Shown here in pieces: positions 10,853-21,102 of a stretch of 64,000 nucleotides of DNA. The stretch is taken from assembly GCA_030220185.1 (NCBI GenBank), contig JASPKZ010010238.1, forward strand, positions 1,065,706 through 1,129,705, written 5' to 3'. The notes beneath the pieces were generated by a model. That model was not told the DNA's origin, did no database searches, and saw only the letters and a list, made by a program, of their open reading frames with translations. The position numbers and the translations under genes are program-made. This DNA is from Diploptera punctata. Its lineage: Eukaryota; Arthropoda; Insecta; Blattodea; Blaberidae. Position 1 is the stretch's first letter. Each line of letters starts with the position of its first letter.

Positions 10853-11655
10853 TAACTTACTTACTCACTGGCACTTTCGATAGGTTCATGGCCGCGCGGA
10901 CACAAGCTCTCCATACATCCCTATCCTGCGCTAATGCTTTCCAAACATTCACTGTATAATCTACCTCCCTCAAATCATAGTTAATGTTATTCTCCCACCT
11001 CATTCTTGGTCTACCAACTGGGCGTTTTCCCTCTGGCTTTCCTACAAGAAGCTTCCATGCAAGTCTTTCATTCCCCATATGTGCAACATGTCCTGCCCAT
11101 CGCAGTCTACGAGACTTAACTGTTCTTATTATATCTGGCTTCCTATAAAGACCATGTAAAAGTGATCCCACAACAGGCCCGGAGGCCCTTGGGGTAGTAG
11201 GAGGTTAAGGCTCCCACTTTTTCTAGACAATCTGCACTTTGTGTCAGCCGGGTTGTCAGCCCTGCGTGACGGCCGCCTTTACCCCAGAACAAGCGTCTGG
11301 TACTCATTTCCGTTAGAGGCTGAGTCGACCCCAGAGCCATAGTGCCGCCAGAGGGTTTGGGTCAGTTTTAAAAATCCTGACCCCAACGGGACTTGAACCC
11401 TCGACCCTCCGGCTTGTAGCTCAGTGCCTTAACCACTACGCTACGGCCTGCCCCCATAAAGACCATGTAGTTCATTGTTATGTAGTCTTCTCCATTCACC
11501 TGTTTGTTCATCTGTCTTTGGTCCAAAAATTTTCCTAAGTATTTTATTCTCAAATACTTGTAATCTCCTTTCCTCCCTTAAAGTAAGAGTCCATGTTTCG
11601 CACCCATATAATATAACTGGTAGAATAATAGTTTTATATATTTTCAGTTTAACAA
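10853..11655 (-). mobile_element. LINE-A copy 2, 3' half, split by SINE-2
   Basis: Minus strand. The left end is the (GTAA)n tail. Frame 10857-11171 encodes LRWAGHVAHMGNE, GKRPVGRPRMRWENNINYDL and RDVWRACVRAAMN, the C-terminal region of LINE-A; 11441-11659 continues upstream with VILYGCETWTL and FENKILRKIFGPKTDE. SINE-2 separates the two. The 5' part is missing, as in most copies. Confidence 0.88.
11159..11455 (-). mobile_element. SINE-2 copy 1
   Basis: A 297-bp tRNA-derived SINE in minus orientation, head at the right (GCAGGCCGTAGCGTAGTGG; A box TAGCGTAGTGG, B box GGTTCAAGTCC). Flanked by a 14-bp duplication of LINE-A sequence, ataaagaccatgta (11145-11158 and 11456-11469), which dates it as younger than the host LINE. 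Confidence 0.93.
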
Positions 11656-12711
11656 TCAAGAGTCACTAGGTTCAACTTTTATATTTATTTGTAGCAACTG
11701 TGGACCAGTAATAGGTACCTGCATCTGTCATACCAGAGCTGCATCAAATAATTCCGCGATGTTAAATTACAATTCTCGGAACATACTTGAAATGTTGATA
11801 CGATCGCAGTTTCAGTTAAATTGCTAATCTATACAGTTATATGGTAGGTCAGCAGTAAATCTATTAGCAGAACGAGGAAGCGTAACAATAGAAAGCGGAG
11901 ATAATACTCAATTCTAGGTTACTCCTTTCCGACCATTCGCAGTCTAAACTCTATTGTAATGTAGAGTATCATAGTTTGCAAGTTTGCGAACAGAGGCATG
12001 TTTCAATACATACGTGAAGTTATAACAATTGTTTGAAAATGGGATGGAAGTAGGGGCGTCGTTTTGAGGCCAGGACTGGAGGGTGAGATGAGGTAACTCG
12101 AAATAAACATTGTAATCCACTGCAACAAGTATTTGTGTGGTCCGCCAGGCAGAAACCTCACCTTGAAATGTTCCCTGTAATTTCTAATGGCCGAAAGTAC
12201 AGTCATTTCGGTTTACATTGTATCAGAAACGTAAAATTACAGTTAAGTTTATTGTAGCAATTTGAAGGAAAATTGTTTGCATCTCATATAGGCTTAGTGT
12301 GTACTATTCTCAAGAGGACCGATTCTAGTCTTGCAATCGTTTACAAAACCCTTAGGATTACTGTATAATATAGGATCTTAATGAAATTCTAACACCTATC
12401 GTGGAGTTACTTCATTAATGTAAAAATCTTGATTATTACAAAGAGCATTTTACACGCTTTATATTAGCTTGACCTGTATCTGTCTATATATGTAACGGAA
12501 TTTTTCAACACGATTTTCACCCACTTAAAAACATTGGATCGACTTGAAACTTTGTATACTTGTAAAGGACCAACGACAATACAATAATTTCTTAAACTCT
12601 TTCTCAGATCCTGGCCAGGGTCATCAGGACATCAAAAAAATAAAGACAGGTATAATAGGTTGCGGACAGATCGAATATTTAGTCCATCGATGTAAGACAT
12701 TGATATTATAC
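11656..12711. other. No gene seen; 5' flank of tRNA-Tyr
   Basis: AT-rich. No recognised coding or repeat content; frames at 12003-12206 and 12544-12855 lack any domain, the latter running through the tRNA. Confidence 0.45.
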
Positions 12712-13157
12712 CCTCTGGTAGCTCTGTTGGTAGAGCGGTGGACTGTAGTGGTACATTCCGATTTCCGATTGAGGGTCTTTCCACTTCTCAGCGGTTGCCC
12801 TTTTACCAGCCGGCTGCTGGCCCTTCACATCCACATGTATCAATCACAGAGGTAGATGATCAACAGCCAGTGTAGGGGTGACATGTGGTTAGCATGTCGA
12901 GTCCCCCAGCCGTTATAGCTGGTTCCTCAACCTGGAGCCGCTACTTATTGTAGCTACCCAATTGCCTCACGATGCTGGATGGGCACCGGTCCCATACTGG
13001 CCGAAATACCATGAGAAAATTTCTTCCCCCATGGAGACTCGAACCAGCGCAAGTCCCGTAGCTCTGCGCCAAGGCTTCCTACGTTAACCGCTCGGCTATG
13101 GCGCGGGACATAATTTCAGTAATCTATAGGTCGCTGGTTCAAATCCGGCCGAGAGGA
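12712..13157 (+). tRNA. tRNA-Tyr(GUA) with a SINE-enlarged intron
   Basis: Exon 1 is 12712-12748 and exon 2 is 13122-13157; joined they make a 73-nt cloverleaf. The acceptor CCTCTGG/CGAGAGG pairs at six of seven positions (one G-G mismatch), D arm GCTC/GAGC, anticodon stem GTGGA/TCTAT, loop C-T-GTA-G-A, T arm GCTGG-TTCAAAT-CCGGC, discriminator A. The intron follows position 37, the canonical site for eukaryotic tRNA introns, and tRNA-Tyr is a typical intron-bearing tRNA. A T5 terminator follows at 13160-13164. The intron is now 373 nt because SINE-3 occupies about 12759-13109; the original would be about 18 nt. Whether splicing survives is unknown. Confidence 0.85.
12759..13109 (-). mobile_element. 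SINE-3 copy 1, inside the tRNA-Tyr intron
   Basis: Full-length member of SINE-3. Reading minus: head GTCCCGCGCCATAGCCGAGC (Leu/Ser-like A box), B box GGTTCGAGTCT, body with GGCTCCAGGTTGAGG and GTGGATGTGAAGGGCC, and tail (ATCGGA)n. Only about 'acat' is duplicated at the junctions, so the target duplication is short or eroded. Confidence 0.9.
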
Positions 13158-13165
13158 TATTTTTA

Positions 13166-13819
13166 GAAGAGTATTACTTTTAGCTCATACTACAATAGTA
13201 TCGAATTTAAAGATATTTACATTTTTATCTTATTCTGTAAAATATGAATGACAATTTTTTAAACTTACCACATTGTAATTTATCCAAAAAATATGAGAAG
13301 GATACGATTAACTGTAAATATTTATCTACATTAAAATATTCAAAAATATTATAATAATGTTAGATAATAATAATAAAAAAATATATAATTATATTCGTGC
13401 CTAGACACTAAAAATATCGTAAGCAATCAAATTTTCATGGGATTCTGGTTTTTGACAATCAATTAAACTAAAAAAATAAACAATAGTTAAAAAAACTAAA
13501 AAAACACGCTTTATTAGAAAACCGAACTAAAAAATGAAAAATAATTTTAATTTCCAACACGCTTGCCATAAAATAAAAGTGGTCAACAAAAAATCATCTC
13601 CAATACATCTAGAATAAAACTAGAGTATCTACATAAAAAATAATTTTACCATTAAAATCTTGGGGTTCTTTTTATGGTTTTTACGTTTTCTTCTTAGAGA
13701 CTTTACTTTTACCAATATCTGTTTATTATCAAATATATTAATTGATATAGAACACCCCACATAGATGCCTACTCTTCCAGTCATTGGAACATTTTTAGTT
13801 GTTATCTTATGGTACTTCC
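13166..13819. other. No gene seen
   Basis: Strongly AT-rich with A-runs; nothing recognisable. Confidence 0.5.
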
Positions 13820-14585
13820 TCTTACTTACTTAATCACTGGCACTATCGAACCCATAGGTTCATGGCCCCGCGGACTTAAATTCTCCATACATCCCCATCC
13901 TGAGCGAACGGTTCCCAATCATTCCCTGTATAATCTACTTCCCTAAATTCACGGTTAATGTTATTCTCCCACCTCAGTCTTGATATACGAACTGGGCATA
14001 CTCCTACAAGAATCTTCCTTGCACCTCTTTCATTCCCCATTCGTGCCACATGTCCTGTCTATCGCCAATGAGACTAAACTGTTCTTATTTTATCTGGTAT
14101 CCTATAAAGACCATGTAGTACTGTTTTGTGGTCTTCTTCATTAATCTGTCTGTTCATCTCTCTTTGGTCCAAAAATTTTCCTCCGATTGAGGGTCCTTCC
14201 ACTTTTCCAGCGGTTGCCCTTTTACCAGCCGGCTCCTGGCCCTTCACATCCACATGTGTCAATCACAGAGGTAGACGATCAACAGCCAGTGTAGGGGTGA
14301 CATGTGGTTAGCATGTCGAGTCCCCCAGCCGTTATAGCTGGTTCCTCAACCTGGAGCCGCTACTTATTGTAGCTACCCAATTGCCTCACGATGCTGGGTG
14401 GGCACCGGTCCCATACTGGCCGAAATACCATGAGAAAATGTCTTCCCTCATGGAGACTCGAACCAGCGCAAGTCCCGTAGCTCTGCGCCAAGGCTTCCTA
14501 CCTTAACTTAAGAACTTTATTCTTTAAATACTCATAATCTCCTTTCCTCCCTTCAAGTAAGAGTCCATGTTTCGCATCCATATGT
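13820..14585 (-). mobile_element. LINE-A copy 3, decayed, split by SINE-3
   Basis: Minus strand: (GTAA)n-like tail at 13821-13830, then the LINE-A C-terminal region with many changes and a deletion around 14000; further LINE-A sequence continues at 14510-14585 beyond the SINE. Confidence 0.8.
14183..14508 (-). mobile_element. SINE-3 copy 2, head-truncated
   Basis: Matches copy 1 from the CAATCGG tail (left) up to CGTTAA/GGTTAAG near the head; the tRNA A-box end is missing. Lies in LINE-A copy 3. No clear duplication. Confidence 0.88.
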
Positions 14586-14639
14586 GATCTTATGGTAGAG
14601 CTATTAATTATAGCTTGCCATATATTTTAAAATGGGTCT

Positions 14640-15300
14640 ACTTCGAATAATATTTTGAATCCAACTAAATTATTTAATAATAAACTGTTAAATTCTCAAG
14701 TTGATCTGAATGAATCGCCATTGTTAAATTATAAAAATTAAATAAACGATTGTTGTATTGTTCAAAATTAAAATATATAATAATGGAATATTCACCTGAA
14801 AGATCCGTCTCCTCAACTTGATTAATTATTTAACTGTAGCGCTTTCGGGACTTGTCCCATCATCGGCAGGATTCAAAACTGGTGTTTCACTCTACCAGAT
14901 CTTCAGTGAACTTTATTCTCAAATACTCATTATCGGCGGATTCAAAACTGGTGTTTCACTGAAGATCTGGTAGAGTGAAACACCAGTTTTGAATCCTGCC
15001 GATGATGGGACAAGTCCCGAAAGCGCTACAGTTAAATAATTAATCAAGTTGAGGAGACGGACCTTTCAGGTGAATATTCCATAATTTTATATTTTAATTT
15101 TGAATAATACCTCAACGGAACACATCATGAATCTTATAAAAGTTGTTGTATTGTTGCTTAGATCAGTTGATACGTACTGTAATAACACAATTCATAATTT
15201 AACATGTCTGAAGAAGGTACAGTGTACCGAAACAGCTGTCACTGAATTATATCTTAATAAATATGAAAATAAAATAAAACTAAGTTTTATTTTTATTTAA
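14640..15300 (+). mobile_element. Penelope-like terminal repeat P2, copy 1, with hammerhead-like motif, split by P1
   Basis: Sequence from about 14670 to 14762 and from 15143 to 15300 matches 50975-51215, showing one repeat (P2) interrupted by P1. It ends with an AATAAA-rich stretch and TTTATTTTTATTTAATTAAT. CTGAAGA (15208-15214), stem GGTAC/GTACC (15216-15228), GAAAC (15229-15233) and GTC (15238-15240) match the hammerhead ribozyme core, and ATAATT (15194-15199) pairs with AATTAT (15245-15250) as stem I. One extra base sits before stem II. Terminal hammerheads are known in Penelope-like elements; the family call is inferred from this. Confidence 0.55.
14763..15142. mobile_element. Fold-back Penelope-like fragment P1 (about 135-bp arms)
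   Basis: Arms at about 14773-14909 and 14953-15088 are inverted near-perfect copies around a short spacer. Flanked by a 13-bp duplication, ttgttgtattgtt (14750-14762 and 15143-15155). Each arm has GATGATGGGACAAGTCCCGA followed by AAGCGCTACAG, hammerhead-like (CCGATGA, stem GGGAC/GTCCC, GAAA; stem I CTG/CAG), with C in place of the core U4. The spacer holds ctttattctcaaatactca, as in LINE-A. Confidence 0.65.
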
Positions 15301-15560
15301 TTAATGGATTACAGCAATGGCGACCATGGATGAAAGTTCAATTCCCTAAATTTTGAGGTTGCCAACCTGAACAATTATACTATAATATTACATATTGCCT
15401 ACCTCGTGCGGGAAGTAAAATCACTGTCTTTTTATGTATACTACGTACAATGTATATAGAAAGATATACCCATAAGATAGTATTAATATGCATTATATGA
15501 AACAAATCACTGCATTTTACATGAATTGAACTTTATTTGAAACAATATAAAACAATAAAA
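15301..15560. other. No gene seen
   Basis: AT-rich stretch between P2 and SINE-3; nothing recognisable. Confidence 0.5.
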
Positions 15561-15833
15561 GTCCCGCGCCGTAGCCGAGCGGTTAAGTATGGGACCGGTG
15601 CCCACCCAGCATCGTGAGGCAATTGGGTAGCTACAATAAGTAGCGGCTCCAGGTTGAGGAACCAGCTATAACGGCTGGGGGACTCGACATGCTGACCACA
15701 TGTCACCCCTACACTGGCTGTTGTAAATCTACCTCTGTGATTGACACATGTGGATGTGAAGGGCCAGCAGCCGGCTGGTAGAAGGGCAACCGCTGGAAAG
15801 TGGAAGGACCCTCAATCGGAATCGGATTATTTA
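15561..15833 (+). mobile_element. SINE-3 copy 3, internal deletion
   Basis: Head GTCCCGCGCCGTAGCCGAGC then GGTTAAG joined directly to TATGGGACCGGTGCCCACC, so about 90 bp including the B box is lost relative to copy 1. Ends ACCCTCAATCGGAATCGG. Confidence 0.92.
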
Positions 15834-15869
15834 ATGCATAAACCTATGTAACCTCCAAGTAGACCTATA

Positions 15870-16025
15870 TAGAAACAATTGGCAGCGCATGGTTCGTCAC
15901 AGGATACCAAAACAAATTCTTCACTACATTCCTCGAGGCAGAAGATCTGTGGGTCGATCTTTTCGGAGATGGCGGGAGACCGTAAAGGGCCACTGGGCCT
16001 AATATTTGAAAGGCAGATGATGATG
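15870..16025 (+). mobile_element. LINE-D-type 3' end fragment
   Basis: One frame reads RIPKQILHYIPRGRRSVGR then FRRWRETVKGHWA, the typical basic C-terminal tail of these LINEs, ending GGGCCTAATATTTGAAAGGC and (GAT)n. Confidence 0.75.
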
Positions 16026-16029
16026 ATAA

Positions 16030-17239
16030 ACCTATGTATGTTGGTTTTAACATATTTTCTTCGTTCACTTTTTGAAAGAGCCTCACATTTGTTGTGAAAT
16101 TAAGACAAACTTTTTTAAAGTTCTGTTTAAGAATTTGTATTGAATTTATAGTGAGTAAATAGGTTAATACCGTTTAAAGTGCACGTGTTTGTTAGATTTA
16201 CGCCGTTGAAACAGGATCCGGACGTTAGTGGCGGTGCGAAACTGAATTTATTAATGTGTTACCTGTACGTTTCCGGCCCCAACACAGGAAAAGAAGAATA
16301 TCGAGATTCATGGTGGTTTCCTACTCTTGCCCCCTTGGGAAGAAGAGGGAAGAGCAACCCCCATTCTCTAGGGGAACAGAATTACCGAACTTGCTCCAAC
16401 TGCCCGCTCCAGAGCTCTAAACAACAAGCAGCAAATTCTCATATTAATTTCCTCACATATATTACTTACAACTATAGCAATTATTATAAAATTATATGCT
16501 GAAGCTTACTTATAAACATGTCTTTTGTTATTTAGCTTTTTAGATTTTGCGAGGCGCTGAAATGTTCACTTCAGATATTTTTTAAGTATAGCGTACTTTT
16601 CTCATTTTCATAATCACTCTCGAGTACAATTTAAAGAGACTGATGGAACTAAATTAACTACTAAATAATTCCAGCAGAAAACGAATGTAACTGTAGGTTT
16701 TGCGGTGACAAGGAGCTTTAAAAATGTCATTGTATAAATTTAGAGAGGAGGAAGGTTTTAATGTATATCTGCATATTTATTTGGTATTGTGTGGATAGTT
16801 TGAAATTATAATTCATGAATGCAGCTGTCATTTGCCAATGGATATGACTGCGGTGTTGTTAACAAAGCCTGTATATCAGTCCTGATAAGCAAATGTGGTT
16901 TCTCAATTAGTAGGGACGTACCTGATGCTATATTTAATTTGCATATGAGCGCCAATTGAAAATATCATAACGCGACCTCTTAAACCCACCAATAAACCAA
17001 ACAAACAGACAAACATATATGTCATTATGACAATTGTGGTCGGCAGCACGAAATGAATAATTAAAAATTTAAGCAAATAACCCGGTCGTCGATAAAAAAT
17101 TCTAACCAATTAACCACATCAAGTGTTATTTTCCACCATTTGTGGAGAAAAGCTAACCAATATTTAATACCTGTTGGGAAATTTCTATAAAACACATTTT
17201 CCGAGTTAATATATATTATAAAATAGATATTCATGATAA
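16030..17239. other. No gene seen
   Basis: Single-copy-looking DNA. A 107-codon frame at 16179-16502 (starts MHVFVRFTPL) has no domain I recognise, and GC-normal codons do not persist beyond it; I do not call it. Confidence 0.45.
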
Positions 17240-18290
17240 AAAGGTTGAAAAACACATATGAATCATGGGGTCTCACAGTAAATTTACCAAAAAACAGAAT
17301 ACCTGGCAATAAATAGCAATGAAGAGAAAATTTAATATTGGAGGAAGGAATCCAAATAAAGCAAGTGAAACAAACTAAATATTTGGGAATAATTATGGAT
17401 AAGATTGAAGATATAGGCAAAGAGAATATAAAACATAGAATTGAATTGAGTAGCAAACTAATATCATCTTTAAATTCCATATGGTGCGATAAGCATATTT
17501 GGAAATACACAAAAACATATATTGGTAAAACATTGGTGGAATCTGTTGCAATGTACGGAAGTGAGGTATGGACACTCAATAAGTACTACAAGAATAGACC
17601 AATAGCTCTAGAAATGGATTATTTACGCAGAAGTGTCAGAAAGTCAAAATTAGAACATGTCACAAATAAGGAAATTAGAAATATAATGGAAGCAGAAGAA
17701 AGCATAAACGAAAGAACTGAGGAGAAGGAATTAAAGTGGTTAGGACATGTTTTAAGAATGGGATATGAGCGATGGCCAAAGCAACTATATGAATGGCATC
17801 CTTCCAGAAGGAGGAAGAGAGGGAGACCGAAGTTAACATGGAAGGAAAACATGAAGACTTAACCCATTCGCCTCAGAAGACGAGGTACACTCGCCGGCTG
17901 TTAAATGACATTTAACTCGGAAGACGAGTTACACTCGCTTAACTCTGCCTGTTCTATATTTGGAATAATGTATACATCCCTTGGCAGTGTAATCTTTTGT
18001 TAACATTTATGAATATTACAGGAATGTATTTTGGCCTTCACCCTTATTGTGGTCTCAAGTACCATTATATTTTGTTCGTTTTGAATGTCTGAAAATAGAT
18101 AATACAATTTATGGTGATTTAAATCCGATTTCTGGGGAAATACATTGACAATTAAAACTCGAAGCGAATGGGTTAATGCAAGCAAGAGGGCTAAGCATTG
18201 AAGATGCCCAAGATAGTAGGCTTTTGAGGTTTGGCACGGGAAGACGCCAGCAGCTGTAAAAACCCGATGATAGATAGATAGATAGATATT
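17240..18290 (+). mobile_element. LINE-C copy 1, RT C-terminal part, split by MITE-2
   Basis: From about 17240 the frames read TYESWGLTVN, then 17338-17862 encodes KQTKYLGIIMDK, YGSEVWTL, ALEMDYLRRS, LKWLGHVLRMGYERWPKQL and RRKRGRPKLTWKENMK. The C-terminus resumes after MITE-2 at 18177 (MQARGLSIEDAQD in a shifted frame) and ends in (GATA)n at 18267-18290, the 3' tail. Related to 27286-27808. Confidence 0.85.
17863..18172. mobile_element. MITE-2, piggyBac-like, TTAA target site
   Basis: 310 bp bounded by CCCATTCGC and GCGAATGGG, flanked by TTAA at 17859-17862 and 18173-18176. TTAA duplication is the hallmark of piggyBac-type transposition. No ORF. The left side has two near-copies of the block GAAGACGAGKTACACTCGC (about 17876 and 17922). 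Confidence 0.9.
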
Positions 18291-18542
18291 CATCTAGTTG
18301 ACCAATATCCATTACAACACAAATCGCACATTTAAAATGCAATTTAAATTCTCTAAACACCGATGATTAAAATTAGAATATAATTGTCATCCGTGAAAAT
18401 CTAAGCATTGTGGCAATGTACTAATATCAGTCATCAGGTTAACTAAATATTATAAAATGTATGTTTGTTCAAAATTAGAAAAAATAAATACTGTCATAAG
18501 AGGAAAAATTAATAGTAGATATTCAATAGTAGATTATATAAG

Positions 18543-19606
18543 TTCGGAATTCCTAAAAAGTTAGTTAGACTTATACGAATGTGTCTAAATGGCTCAACGA
18601 GTAGGGTGCGTGTAGGCAAACAGTTTTCAGACACTTTTGAAATCCAGAATGGGTTGAAGCAAGGAGATGCACTATCTCCTCTACTATTTAATTTTGTACT
18701 AGAGCATGCCATTAAATCATTAGAGAATGAGGAAGGCTTACAACTGAATGGTATTAATAAGCTGTTAGTTTATGCTGATGATGTAGTACTACTGGCCGAT
18801 AGCGAGGAGATACTAAAGGCCAACACGCACACACTATTGAGTAACACTAAGAAATTAGGACTGGAAGTAAATATCAGTAAAACTAAATATATGGTCACAG
18901 GTAGAAATACATTATATAATGGAAATGGACAGCTAATGACAAATGAGGGAAATTTTGAGGAATTGGCTGAATTCAAATACCTAGGAACAATAATCACAAA
19001 TAGGAATGAGATGCACAAAGAAATTAAACATAGGCTCAATTCTGGAAATGCATGCTATTATGCATTGCAGAGACTTTTGATGTCCCAACTCCTTTCAAAA
19101 AACGTTAAGCTGAAACTATATAAAACTATTATTCTACCAGTTATATTATATGGGTGCGAAACATGGACTCTTACTTTAAGGGAGGAAAGGAGATTACGAG
19201 TACTTTTGAGAATAAAGTTCTTAGGAAAATTTTTGGACCAAAGAGAGATGAAGAGACAGGTGAATGGAGAAGACTACATAACAATGAACTACATGGTCTT
19301 TATAGGAAGCCAGATATAATAAGAACAGTTAAGTCCCATAACTGCGATGGGCAGGACATGTTGCGCGTATGGGGAATGAAAGACGTGCATGGAAACTTCT
19401 TGTAGAAAAGCCAGAAGGAAAACGCCCAGTTGGTAGACCAAGAATGAGGTGGGAGAACAACATTAACTATGATTTGAGGGAAGTAGATTATACAGGGAAT
19501 GATTGGAAATCATTAGCTCAGGATAGGGATGTATGGAGAGCTTATGTCCGTGCGGCCATGAACCTACGAGTTCGATAGTGCCAGTGAGTAAGTAAGTAAG
19601 TAAGTA
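18543..19606 (+). mobile_element. LINE-A copy 4, longest copy
   Basis: The longest LINE-A here, with 12-bp duplication agattatataag (18531-18542 and 19607-19618). The frame 18579-19319 (246 codons) has FEIQNGLKQGDALSPLLFN (RT palm), LLVYADDVVLLADSEEIL with YADD at 18771-18782, EFKYLGTIIT and VILYGCETWTL. A frameshift near 19200 moves the reading to 19154-19405 (FENKVLRKIFGPK), and a second near 19335 to 19369-19578 (GRPRMRWENNINYDL). The tail is (GTAA)n at 19585-19606. 5'-truncated and dead; the YADD active site is retained. Confidence 0.93.
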
Positions 19607-19884
19607 AGATTATATAAGAATAAGCAATTAAATTGAAAATAAATATCTAAATTTTTAAGAATTTTAGGGTTAATAAATTATATCTTCAAGCCACAGTTAG
19701 TCCAAAAGGAACACTGGCTCTTCCAACTCTTTTGTATGGTAGCGAAGTATGGACGTTGAAACAGAAGGATATACAGAGACTTAGATCTGCTGAAATGATA
19801 TACCTTCGGAGGACTGCAGGATAAACACTACTAGATCACAAAAAAAATGAAGACGTCTTAGAAGAATTGCACGTGGAACCTTTA

Positions 19885-20557
19885 CTTACTCACTGGCACT
19901 ATCGAACCCGTAGGTTCATGGCCGCGCGGACATAAGCTCTCCACACATCCCTATCCTGAGCTAATGCTTTCCAATCATTCCCTGTATAATCTACTTCCCT
20001 CAAATCATAGTTAATGTTGTTCTCCCACCTCATTCTTGGTCTACCAACTGGGCGTTTTCTTTCTGGCTTTCCTACAAGAAGTTTCCATGCACGTCTTTCA
20101 TTCCCCATACGCGCAACATGTCCTGCCCATCGCAGTCTACGAGACTTAACTTTTTTTTTTGTTGATCCCACTACAGGCCTCAGGAGGCCCTTGGGGTAGT
20201 AGGAGGTTAAGGCTCCCACTTTTTCTTGACAATCGGCACTTGATGTCAGCCGGGTTGTCAGCCCTGCGTGACGGCCGCCTTTACCCCAGAACAAGCGTCT
20301 GGTACTCATTTCAGTTAGAGGCTGAGTCGACCCCAGGACCATAGTGCCGCCAGAAGGTTTGGGTCAGTTTAAAAATCCTGACCCCGCCGGGACTCGAACC
20401 CTCGACCTTCCGGCTTGTAGCGCAGTGCCTTAACCACTACGCTACGGCGTGCCCCCACGAGACTTAACTGTTCTTATTATATCTGGCTTCCTATAAAGAC
20501 CATGTAGTTCATTGTTATGTAGTCTTCTCCATTCACCTGTCTGTTCATCTCTCTTTG
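19885..20557 (-). mobile_element. LINE-A copy 5, inserted in LINE-B
   Basis: 5'-truncated LINE-A, (GTAA)-type tail at the left, C-terminal frame 19899-20342 with GHVARMGNERRAWKLLVGK. Flanked by gtggaaccttta (19873-19884 and 20558-20569). It is itself split by SINE-2. Confidence 0.92.
20152..20456 (-). mobile_element. SINE-2 copy 2
   Basis: 305 bp, minus orientation, flanked by 13-bp duplication acgagacttaact (20139-20151 and 20457-20469) of LINE-A. Tail is T-rich (poly-A on the element strand). Confidence 0.94.
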
Positions 20558-20755
20558 GTGGAACCTTTAGAAATACAAAATTTCTGATTATAAGTCAAGA
20601 TGGATGCAACATGTTCATCGAATGGAAGATCACAGAATACCCAAACAAATGTTAAAATATCAACCTGCAGGAAGAAGACCAGGACGTCCACTCAAAAGAC
20701 TTTTGGATGGTGTTTCTCTTAAGGGCTGAAACAGGTCAACAAATGGCCTAAATTC

Positions 20756-20960
20756 GTGAATGTACTATGATGATGAATTAAATCGGTATGGGCATGTACG
20801 AGGGATTCGAGAAGAAAGGTTACCCAGAAAAACATTGGAATGGTGTCCATCTAGAATGAGAAGGAAAGGAACACCACGAAACTCGTGGATGCAAGAAATA
20901 AGAACTGGAATTAGAACAAGGGGACTAGAGGAAATGGAGTGAATAGAGAAGAAAAATAGA
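20756..20960 (+). mobile_element. LINE-K copy 1, C-terminal scrap
   Basis: LNRYGHVRGIREERLPRK then TLEWCPSRMRRKGTPRNSW resembles the better copy at 38741-39110 (NWYGHIRRMEEGRLPK). Confidence 0.7.
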
Positions 20961-21102
20961 ACTTAAACACGGAAAAATGTGTAAACATCTAAAATCTGTG
21001 TATATGTTTGAAGTGTTATTTCGAATATATTAATTGTATATCATGAATTTAAATTTCTTGGATCTATACAGTAAGCTGTAGCTAAACAGTTTCAATATTT
21101 TT

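Larger units (their letters stand above)
19685..20755 (+). mobile_element. LINE-B fragment, split by LINE-A copy 5
   Basis: Left part 19685-19884 reads TLLYGSEVWTLKQKDIQRL and SAEMIYLRRTAG; the right part 20558-20755 continues after the insert (MQHVHRMEDHRIPKQMLKY-like with frameshifts). The interruption is LINE-A in minus orientation. Confidence 0.8.

Noticed and set aside
16179..16502. 107-codon frame (starts MHVFVRFTPL)
   Set aside because: No domain, no splice or promoter support, and low-complexity C-terminus.
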